DNA from: Discostella pseudostelligera
Lineage: Eukaryota > Bacillariophyta > Thalassiosirophyceae > Thalassiosirales > Thalassiosiraceae
Reading direction: 5' to 3'
DNA: 19,438 nt
Assembly: GCA_036940085.1 (NCBI GenBank)
Contig: JALLBK010000799.1
Span: forward strand, 1,652-21,089
Shown: one piece after another, positions 9,127 to 17,400 of the stretch
How positions within the stretch are numbered: position 1 is the first letter of the stretch
Layout of the letters: each line of letters opens with the position of its first letter
Made by a program: the position numbers and the translations under genes
Notes under the pieces: model-generated
The model's database searches: none
The model's input: the letters and a program-made list of their open reading frames with translations, nothing else
Told to the model about the DNA's origin: nothing

Positions 9127-10142
9127 TGATCAACTAGTATTTGGAAAAGTGCGCCCATTGCCCATGAACCAATCGTACCCCGGACACCGAAAAGAACCGT
9201 CAGCACTGAACCCGAAGCCGAAACACCTTCATGCTGGTGATGCTCATGTTGATGCCTGAAGCTGAAGGGTGTGTTGGTTGAATGGTGATAGGAGTAGAAA
9301 AAAGCGATACCTATGTAGCGCGTGTTGTGATAGGTACGTACTTATCGTGCTTTTCAATTATTTGTCGAAGGGGTGATGTGACGTGGCAAATTGCTGCGGG
9401 GAAGGTTGGAGGCTGTTGGAGGTTGGAGGGTAGAGTATGTAACAACATAAGGGGGTTTGCCCCCCACGCAACCCCACCCCTTTCATCGTCTGGCAAGTGG
9501 CAAGCGAGCGTCGGATCCGCATCGGATCCATTTATTGAACATTGTCTGTCTGGCGTCATTAGAAATTTGAAAAGTGCGACTATTCGAAACTGCTCTCGAC
9601 TAATCTTCATGACGAACTCCAGCGACGGACAGGCGAAGTCGGTCCAGCTGTCCGTCTGCATCCAGAACGATGGACGTCGACGAAGGCTCTTCGATGCTCA
9701 TAATAAAGACGGTATGCAGTCTTTGAAGGTTACATATTATCTAGAGAGGAGTACTTTCATTCCCAAGCAGGCTCTGTGGTGGAAAGAATCTGAAAGAATA
9801 TCGCTGAGAGGTCTTTATCAAAGCTGCAACGTTAACAAAGTGAAGAAATAGCATTCCTCACAGACCCCTGCTGTCATTGAAGAGTGGAAAATAATCGTAT
9901 GAAGGATTCATATTTCCCTGACCAGCTGTCGCCATGACATCCAGACATCAGGTTCACTATCTTACCAGACCGTTCGCATATAAGTGTAATCAAAGCCACA
10001 CCCTTCAACTTACCAGCAATATCCCAATTTAACATCAACTGAAGGGGAGGTGATGATCTCTGCCTCTCTTGCTTCCTCTCTTCTCACAATCATCACAATC
10101 ATAAAACATTGAATTGAATCAATAACATTAACATCGTTCATC
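9127..10142. promoter_or_regulatory. divergent intergenic region upstream of the HSF gene
   Basis: About 1 kb between the starts of the 8440 gene (minus) and the HSF gene (plus), containing a doubtful ORF (9610-9851). Promoter-like pieces: a CCAAT at about 9164, TGACGTGGCA near 9377 (ACGT-core, bZIP-type site), a G/C-rich CCCCCCACGCAACCCC stretch near 9460, and CATATAAG at 9977-9984, about 160 bp before the HSF ATG. I found no good GAAnnTTCnnGAA heat-shock element. Confidence 0.35.
9610..9851 (+). CDS. doubtful small ORF, function unknown
   Basis: An 80-aa frame from ATG at 9610 (MTNSSDGQAKSVQLSVCIQN...), preceded by promoter-like G/C-rich sequence at 9370-9500. The frame stays open further upstream to 9282, but that part runs through non-coding-looking sequence. 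The first ~35 residues look coding-like. After about 9711 (GACG|GTATGC could be a donor) they do not. It may be the first exon of a spliced gene, a 5' part of the HSF transcript, or chance. No domain recognised. Confidence 0.2.
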
Positions 10143-11408
10143 ATGTGCGTTACCAATTCAGCTCGCAGACGAAGCTCGGTCTTGCAAGTCTTTCCATGTC
10201 ATCTCGTGAAGGCGTCCCCGACGGCGGTGACAGTCGATACAACCGCCTCGGACCAAGCCGTACGAGCATCGACGAAGACCTCATCACACCCGGCGAAGGC
10301 GAAGGGCAAGAAATCCAAAGTTGCCCGTCATGACGATGCGCAAGTTCATCAATACCATGATCATGCCACAGACATGGTCGTTGACCCTACATCGATTAAG
10401 CACAAGGCCAAGGGTGGTGTCACAACCCCTTTCCCCGTCAAGCTTCATAACATGCTCGATCAGATCGAGGCTGATGGTCTTGCCCATGTCGTTTCATGGC
10501 AGCCGCACGGTCGATGTTTCGTGGTGCACGAGCCAAAGGAATTTGTGAGGCACGTCATGCCTCATTACTTCAAACAGACAAAGATTGCAAGCTTCCAACG
10601 ACAACTCAATCTGTACGGATTTAGCAGGTTGACAGGCGGCTTGGACAAGGGAGGATATTATCATGAGCTGTTTCTTCGATCGAACCGCAGCTTAGCATAT
10701 GACATCCATCGAATCAGAATCAAGGGTACGGGTGTGCGTTTGCCCACTGATCCTGACAACGAGCCAAACTTTTACGCTTTGCCTCCTGCTGTGACAGCTG
10801 CGGCGATGCCCGGGAAGGCCAACATGAACTCCAGTACGCTTCCTAACATCTTGCCCACTGATACTACCTCGTCTGCTTTCGTGGACATCAATTGTCGAGA
10901 CAATGATTGGTCTACCAACGGATTCTCAAGGGTGATTGCACAGGCCAAATACCAGCAGGAGCAAGGCCAGGTCGAGAGCGATGTCGCCTTCTTTGAAGGT
11001 CTTCCATTCCACTACCTCGACCTAAATGCATTCATTGTCCCCGGTGCCAATCAGTCTCAAGTTGTGCCTTCTTCTCAACTACTCGCTGAATCTACTCAAT
11101 CGAAGTTTGCAGATTCGGATTCTACCGTCACTTCGGAGTCGAGCTCGAACGTGAGCGAGGCCTATAATATGGATTGGAACGCTCCACTATCCTTCCCGAC
11201 TCTGCAGGAACACATGAGGCGGTCAAGCTTGCAGTACTTTGGCAAGGATTGTGCATTCGCTGACTCCCAGCAACTCGAGGATGACATTGATACCTTCTTT
11301 AAGTCCTTCAGTATGCCGGTGGAAATGTATCATGAAAAGATTGAACAGATGAGCGACGACGATGATGCCACATTTGGTTATTTGATTGAGCAAGCCATCA
11401 GTCAGTGA
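10143..11408 (+). CDS. heat-shock-factor-type transcription factor
   Basis: 421 aa, no intron. The HSF DNA-binding domain spans residues ~94-192: TTPFPVKLHNML at its start, VVSWQPHGRCFVVHEPKEF, then the recognition-helix region KIASFQRQLNLYGFSRL (family: SSFVRQLNxYGF) and GYYHELFLRSNR. It should bind GAAnnTTC-type elements in the nucleus. The ~93 residues before it are polar with a Lys-rich patch (KAKGKKSK, ~52-59), which could help nuclear import. After residue ~200 the chain is Ser/Thr/Pro-rich and I see no long hydrophobic heptad repeat of the HR-A/B trimerisation type. Near the C-terminus, LEDDIDTFFKSFS is acidic and aromatic like an AHA activation motif (inference). HSF genes are strongly expanded in diatoms, so the target set cannot be guessed. 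Confidence 0.92.
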   Translation: MCVTNSARRRSSVLQVFPCHLVKASPTAVTVDTTASDQAVRASTKTSSHPAKAKGKKSKVARHDDAQVHQYHDHATDMVVDPTSIKHKAKGGVTTPFPVKLHNMLDQIEADGLAHVVSWQPHGRCFVVHEPKEFVRHVMPHYFKQTKIASFQRQLNLYGFSRLTGGLDKGGYYHELFLRSNRSLAYDIHRIRIKGTGVRLPTDPDNEPNFYALPPAVTAAAMPGKANMNSSTLPNILPTDTTSSAFVDINCRDNDWSTNGFSRVIAQAKYQQEQGQVESDVAFFEGLPFHYLDLNAFIVPGANQSQVVPSSQLLAESTQSKFADSDSTVTSESSSNVSEAYNMDWNAPLSFPTLQEHMRRSSLQYFGKDCAFADSQQLEDDIDTFFKSFSMPVEMYHEKIEQMSDDDDATFGYLIEQAISQ

Positions 11409-11933
11409 ATTAATGAGGCTGGGCTTGCTTTGTTCTTGTTCATGGAGTATCTCTTCACTATTCACGTTTAATTGTACATAGTAGGTAATGTATTGTTAAT
11501 GGTTATCATCACATCAAGATCTTTAATTTGCTTCTTCAGCCGGCATAATTTGTTTATATGTTCGATGGAATACTACCATGTCAATCACCTTTGCTAAATT
11601 TCCTTGAACTGTTGGTATCAAACAATTTAATTCAGTGTTCATTAGATTCGAATATCGTTACATATCTCAAAAGCTGAAAGTTACTTTTAGTTCATGGGTT
11701 CAAGTAACGGAAGCATGACCAGTTGGTATCGTTGTGATTTACTGACCAAAAATATTCGAGAACAATATCCGATAATAAACATCAACTGCTACCGGTGAGA
11801 GCACAATTATGAGAATATCAGAAGTAATGGATGCACTGTGGGTCATACTATCGATCTGATGTACAAAAAAGGAGCCCTGCACGCCTCTGCCTATCTGATT
11901 GGAGATCGACAACCGTCAGTACCAATACATAAC
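11409..11933. other. convergent intergenic region; nothing identified
   Basis: AT-rich 525 bp between the stop codons of the HSF gene (plus) and the FCP gene (minus). It should hold both 3' UTRs. No repeat, hairpin or ORF with coding character was seen. Confidence 0.5.
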
Positions 11934-12620
11934 TTAAGGGTGCCAAACAGGGAAAGCTCCTGGGATACTCTCCTCCGAGAGCCATCCAGCCATGGCCATC
12001 ATGGCAACACGTCCATTCTTGATCTCCATCATTCGAAGTTTGGTAAGCTCCTTAGAGTCCCAGCCACCCTCACGCTTGGTGAATCCAAGAGGATCATAAC
12101 CGTAGTTTCCAGGGATAGGGTTTTCATCGGCCCACTGACGCTTCCATCCAGCCAACTCGAAAAGACCAGCAGCGAAGAGAACCTGGACCCATCCTGCAGC
12201 GGGAACCATGGCGATGGTATCGAGAGGCGCGGCCTTGGCAATATCCGAGAATGAAACTCCGGTGGTAGATGAAAGCAACCAATCCTTTGCTGAGTCTGCG
12301 TGGAAGGCATTGGATCCACTGGGCCCGAGGTACAAGGGCATGTGGATGTGCCACTTCTGTATCATGAAACCAATGGTAGCAACCATGGCAACACGGCCAT
12401 TCTTAATCTCGGCATTTTGCCACCACTTGATGCCGTTTTCGTTAGCATCCTCAAGGATCCAGCGGCCAAGGGGTGGGCATTTGTTGCCAGTCTCGATGGA
12501 GATACCGAAGGCATCATCGATCAAAGCATTTTGCGCCACAGATGTCCTTGGAGACTGGGTGACGGGGGCGAACGCCGAAGCGGAAGCGACGATGGTGGCA
12601 ATAATGGCGGCGGTCTTCAT
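11934..12620 (-). CDS. fucoxanthin-chlorophyll a/c binding protein (LHC family)
   Basis: 228 aa, no intron. The N-terminus MKTAAIIATIVASASAFAP is a diatom bipartite plastid signal: ER signal peptide with the ASAFAP cleavage motif (F17), followed by a short transit region. This fixes the start at 12620; the in-frame upstream extension to 12704 is Arg-rich and would mask the signal. Three membrane helices: helix 1 at ~66-88 with EIKNGRVAM (71-79), helix 2 at ~138-157, helix 3 at ~196-216 with EIKNGRVAM again (199-207); these Glu and Asn residues ligate chlorophyll in the family. PGNYGYDPLGF (170-180) precedes helix 3. It binds chlorophyll a/c and fucoxanthin in the thylakoid and passes energy to a photosystem. 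The long helix 1-2 loop (KWHIHMPLYLGPSGSNAFHAD) might place it with a photosystem I-associated subgroup rather than Lhcf, but I cannot settle the subfamily. Confidence 0.92.
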   Translation of the reverse strand: MKTAAIIATIVASASAFAPVTQSPRTSVAQNALIDDAFGISIETGNKCPPLGRWILEDANENGIKWWQNAEIKNGRVAMVATIGFMIQKWHIHMPLYLGPSGSNAFHADSAKDWLLSSTTGVSFSDIAKAAPLDTIAMVPAAGWVQVLFAAGLFELAGWKRQWADENPIPGNYGYDPLGFTKREGGWDSKELTKLRMMEIKNGRVAMMAMAGWLSEESIPGAFPVWHP

Positions 12621-12653
12621 GATGAGGATTGTGTCTATAATTGGTGTTTGCCT

Positions 12654-12669
12654 ACGATATCGATATCGT
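12654..12669. promoter_or_regulatory. 16-bp perfect palindrome ACGATATCGATATCGT
   Basis: Self-complementary over all 16 bases, 34-49 bp upstream of the FCP start codon, so in the 5' UTR or core promoter. It could be a dimeric factor site. It also contains the simple word GATATC twice, so a chance origin is possible. Confidence 0.5.
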
Positions 12670-12900
12670 CGTCGTCTTAGCGTCGCGATGTTGGCCAAGG
12701 CCAAAGCAAAATCAGGCGCGAGCGAAGCCGACAGCGTGATTTGGATTTGGGTGCAAGATTTTTGACTTCAAGTTACGTGGTTCGAGATGAGCTTCGTTGA
12801 TGATGTCCCACATCGTATCCACCCAACGATGAATCAAGTCTAATCAATAATCAAGTGGTGGTTGAACCAGGTTGAAGCTCTGCAAGAAGCTCAGAAAGAT

Positions 12901-12970
12901 CTTCCCGCCAAATCCGATGTCTTCCCGCCATCTTCATCTCTTCCCGCCACCGCCATCTTCTCTTCCCGCC
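12901..12970. promoter_or_regulatory. four CTTCCCGCC elements at ~20-bp spacing
   Basis: CTTCCCGCC occurs at 12901, 12921, 12940 and 12962 (spacings 20, 19, 22). The core TTCCCGCC matches the E2F/DP consensus (TTTSSCGC-like) closely. The cluster lies 133-202 bp upstream of the PsbP-like ATG. Confidence 0.6.
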
Positions 12971-13102
12971 TGCCGCCGCGGCCGCAGCCGCAGTACTCTA
13001 TCTACTCCTAGACCTCCATACAAAAGTCAAAGTACAAATATTGTCCTACCTCTCCTATCTCCCTACTCTCCCCAACCCTCTTCCGAAGTAAAGTCGAACA
13101 AT

Positions 13103-14340
13103 ATGGCGTCCAGGCACTGCTTGCGCGTCACCTACTTGCTGATGCTGTCATTAGTTTCCTTCATTCTGTCGCCGGCACTCGGATTCAAATGCGCCTGCAG
13201 CTGCAGCCGCCAGATGGCATCGTCTTCGCATCGAGCATTATCGGCATCAACTCCTCGAGTTCGAGTACTGCCATCGTTGAATGCACTGTTCATGTCGATG
13301 ACGTCTAATCAGCCTCGGGCTGCATTTTTGTATAAATGTTTGATAAGTCCACTAGTTGCGGCGACACCTTCTGTCGCTCACGCATTTGATGGAGGTGTTG
13401 GTGGTCTAGGTATGTAATAACATTGATGATTTTCATCGACTCGCAATATGATACAAACAATAAATGACTTCACTATTTTCGTCACCACTCAGGGAAAACT
13501 AGACCGCTGACTGGAGTAGTGTTCCTTGATCCTGAAGAAGCCGCTGCAATGACGACACAGTCGAAGATTGGGAATGTCAATTATGAGTTGCTTGCGCCTG
13601 ACGGGTCTCCGGTATTTCTCTCCTTCTTTGCACCATGGGTGAGTAATAATCATGGGTTCAATGCTACGTGGAGGAAAATTGCCTACTTATAATTCATCAT
13701 GCAAATATTACAAAGCCTCTATCGAAAAGTGCTGCCGGAATTGAAGCGAGAGATATCTCTGGTGGATATGAGTCAACATTTGTGCAAGTTGCTGAACTGC
13801 CGAAGGGTGTCTCGCTAGGCAATGTTAAGCCAGCAATCATATCCGAAACAATCTTTGGATCTACTGGAAAATTCGGGTGCGTTTAGCTTATCTCGTGACA
13901 TCGGCTTGTATCATTTGGTATTGATACCTGATCTATTTTGTCATCTGTAGGATGTATGGCACGCCTACCGACGTGAAGATAAAGAAAGTCGAAGAGTCAC
14001 CGACAGGTGCAGCTATTTATCAGGCGTCTTTCACCACACTTACCCCTGCCATGAGAGAAAGGTAATTGAATGTGATATGTGCTAAAAACAATTAATTCAT
14101 CGTTTGGCCATCAAATCAACTTTCGCGTCTTCATCACTCATCACAACAACAACAAATACTCATCTTTCCATCAGCGAACGCCAGGCGTACATCAGCGCTA
14201 ACGTGGTGGGCAATGGGCTATTCCTCCTTGTGACATCCACAACAGCAGCTCGGTTCCGGAAACTTGATTTCCTCAAACAAGTCGCTGATTCCTTTTCAGC
14301 TGTTCCAGCGCCGAAATCAAGCCTTAATCGAAAGAAGTGA
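13103..14340 (+). CDS. PsbP-domain thylakoid lumen protein, 5 exons
   Basis: Exons 13103-13409, 13493-13638, 13716-13876, 13951-14061 and 14175-14340; 296 aa. Introns of 83, 77, 74 and 113 bp all have GT-AG ends, and the joins keep frame. The start at 13103 gives a three-part targeting sequence: ER signal (YLLMLSLVSFILSPALG, cleavage before F28), an Arg/Ser-rich plastid transit region (~29-70), then a hydrophobic thylakoid signal ending VAHA (~82-94). The mature part, from about F95, has the PsbP fold signature: GVVFLDPEEA, GYESTFVQVAELPKGVSLGNV, KIKKVEESPTGAAIYQASF, and the ending ANVVGNGLFLLVTSTTAARFRK..LKQVADSF. PsbP proteins and their PPD relatives act in photosystem II oxygen evolution or its assembly; this one is more divergent than PsbP itself, so PsbP-like/PPD is safer. 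No twin-arginine pair precedes the lumenal signal. Confidence 0.85.
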
Positions 14341-14420
14341 TGGTTAATGGCACGGCGGACCAAGGACAGAAACTAAGTACTAGAAACCTAAACATCATAA
14401 GTTAATGAACTATATCTAAA

Positions 14421-17400
14421 CTAGTTCTCATTGTCGCCGGTGCCCGAATGACTGACAATGTCGCTGAAAAGGGATCCCTTTTCTGCAAGAAGCTTTTGCG
14501 GTGAGTCGAATTCTCCAACCTCACCATTCTCCATTACCAAAATTTTATCTGAGTCCATAATAGTATTCACTCTGTGAGCGATTGTAATGATCGTGCATCC
14601 TTTGAAGGCTTCTCGAATGGTCGTTTGGATAGCACGGTCAGTTTCATAATCAACAGAGGATGTAGCTTCGTCAAGCAAGAGCACTTTGCATTTCCGCAAT
14701 AATGCACGGCCCAAGCACAGAAGCTGCCTCTGTCCCTGAGACAAATTCTCGCCATATTCTGCAACAGCCGATTGTAGTCCGTCTGTCATATTATCCACCG
14801 TATCCTTCATTCGGCATTTATCCAATGCATCGTAAATCTCTTCGTCCGTATAGTAGCCAAACGGGTCCATGTTTGAACGTATCGTTCCCGAAAAAAGAAC
14901 TGGCGACTGCGGAATAATACCAAGCTTTGTTCGTAAATCGCGTAGACCAATGCGCATCACATCAACTTCATCAATTGTTAGTGGAGCGTCATAGTTCGTC
15001 TCTTCCGCGGTGTCGGATATGCTTGGCTCGACAATGCGCATCAAGACTAAAAGCAAACTACTCTTCCCGCTACCCGTTCTTCCAACAACACCAATCCGCT
15101 CTCCACCACCAATCGAAACGTTCAATCCCTTTAGAACAAGTGGTGTCTCAGATCTGTAACGCATTTGCAAATTTTTCAGAGCGACCGCTCCATGCTCAGG
15201 CCATGACTCCTTCGTGTGGATAGCCTTCCCGCCAGTGGATGCAACAGCTATCTGTGCAGCATTCAAAGGACGAGAAGGCCTGTCCTTTTCAAGTTCAGAT
15301 GAGGTCATTGCTGCTTCTTGAGGAATATTCTCGGAGTAGTGTACAACACGTTCAACGCTATTCATAGCCGATTCGACCTGGGCAAATGCTCTGACAACAA
15401 ATTGCATCATTCCGGTAGCAGACACAGCATATGAAAGTGATATGCCAGCCAGTGAAGCGAACGAGCTGGTACTCCCAACCACTGAGGCACCGTTACTAAC
15501 GACTACTTGCGTGGCAAAAAATGAAGCAAGACCTACAATTGCAGCTGCAATCCCTTCTAGACGAGTAGCAAGCCATCGATCTGCAACCTTGTTACAGTAG
15601 ATAGTCTGCGTGCTTGTATCTAGAAGTGAATCAAAAGTTGCATTGAATTCATCACTTTTCCCATATGCCCGAATTGTTGTTAGACCCCCAAGAGTCTCCG
15701 AAAACTGTGAATAGACAGGAGACCTAAAAGAATTGGAGCGACACGAGGTGACAGTGAGATGGCCAAATAATCTCTCGAGCACAAAAACAGACCCATCCAT
15801 CACATCGATATTACTTACTTTGAGATGCTTTCAAGTCTTTTGGTTTCGCGGGAGACTCTACGAAAATAATTCATTGCAAAAATGTATATTGTTCCCAGGA
15901 ACGGCAGTGCAACGGCGACTGCCAGCATTATTGGTGGTGATTATGGCACAGGGTGTATTGATCAGAAAATCATAGAAAAGTCAGAGAACCAATCAATGAC
16001 ACATCGAGACGAGAGATAGACAATGATCAACTTACAGAACGGAGTAATCACGACTATCGTCAGCATTACCACCATTAACTGCAATACGATGAAAACAAAA
16101 ATATCAACGTAGTCTGCAATTTCTTGATCGACTGTGTGAAGATCATTACTGAACCGTGAAAGGATGCGACCAGTGGGCGTTGTATCAAAGAATGACATCG
16201 GGGCTCGAAGTACAGATCGAAGAAGGCCTCCATGGAGTTGGAAGGAGGATCTCACACCGAACGCAGCTGCAGTAAGTGTCCATACAGTCATGAACGCAAT
16301 AATGATCAAGGAGTGAGTAAGGCCTCGATCTCAGTTCAAACAATTTTGCCAGATCATCGTAAATGACTTCACTCACCCAACCCGTATGACCGAATGAACG
16401 CCATAACCCCTATTAGAACAGATGCAATGGCGTACCCAACGATGTAGAAAGTTCTGTGTTTCAAAAAGTTAAGTGAGTAACGATTGCACCATAGCTCAAT
16501 CTGAATACAAAATACTCATCACTTACTCCGAGTGATTTTCATAGAGTGAATCAGCTGTCCAAATAGACACCCACACTGAAGTAACAACATTGGCACCAGT
16601 GGAAAGAACGAAGCAGAAGAATACGACAGAAAAGAGAAGATATCCACCACCAGCTTGAATATACTTCAGATATACATTCAATTTGACAGTGCCCGTCGCT
16701 CTCTCTTCTCTTGTCATCAATTTTTTGTGTTCTTTAGCAGGAGCAGCTTTCGCATCATCAAGATTCGACTCTTTTGATCCGAGCTTGTCCTTTTTCTGGC
16801 TCTTTCTTGATGGAGCGATGTCCTTCAAGAGACGAGTGACTTCCCCGGCTTTGTCATTGATCAGTTCATCGTACGTGCCCTGTTCGATAATTCTGCCCCC
16901 CTTTCCCAAGGCAATGATGGTGTCGCATCTAGTTAAGCATTGCAGTTGATTTGTGACCAATAATCTAGTCTTTCCCTTCAATAGTCCGAGGATGCATTCA
17001 TCAAAGACAATTTCAGCCACTTCGGGATCTAAAGCACTCAACGGGTCATCAAAGATAAAGACGTCAGCATTGGAATACGCTGCCCTAGCAACAGATATTC
17101 TTTGTTTTTGTCCTTGACAACCGACAATTTGTTAGATCGAATATAAAAATGCAATTCATCATTGGGAGGAACATGAACCACTCACCACCGCTCAAATTGA
17201 TGCCCCTCTCTCCAATTTCAGTCATATCGCCCTCTTCCAATACTTGTAGATCGTGGGTCAAGCAGCAAGCTTCAAGAACCTTATTGTAACGATCTTCGTC
17301 ATATGGTAAACCGAAAAGGATGTTATCCCGAACTGTCTTATTCAAAATCCAAGCGGTTTGGGCTACATATGCGACTCTGCCTTTGAGTGTTACGTGAGAG

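Larger units (their letters stand above)
12621..13102. promoter_or_regulatory. shared promoter region of the FCP and PsbP-like genes
   Basis: 482 bp between two divergent plastid-protein genes. Visible elements: a perfect 16-bp palindrome at 12654-12669, just upstream of the FCP ATG, and four CTTCCCGCC copies at 12901-12970 on the PsbP-like side. Co-regulation of the two genes is a reasonable inference. An open frame from 12872 runs into the PsbP-like gene, but its Arg/Pro-rich leader would bury the signal peptide. Confidence 0.5.

Noticed and set aside
9282..9609. Upstream part of the 189-codon ORF
   Set aside because: It runs through G/C-rich promoter-like sequence and reads as unpatterned protein.
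9900..9925. Heat-shock element for HSF autoregulation (GAAGGATTC)
   Set aside because: The spacing between GAA and TTC is three bases, not two, and there is no third unit.
11838..12254. 138-codon plus-strand ORF
   Set aside because: Lies mostly opposite the well-supported FCP gene; antisense shadow with no domain.
12621..12704. N-terminal extension of the FCP frame to an upstream ATG
   Set aside because: It would put an Arg-rich leader before a textbook signal peptide with the ASAFAP motif.
12872..13102. N-terminal extension of the PsbP-like frame
   Set aside because: Pro/Arg-rich low-quality leader that includes the CTTCCCGCC repeats; the ATG at 13103 starts directly before a signal peptide.
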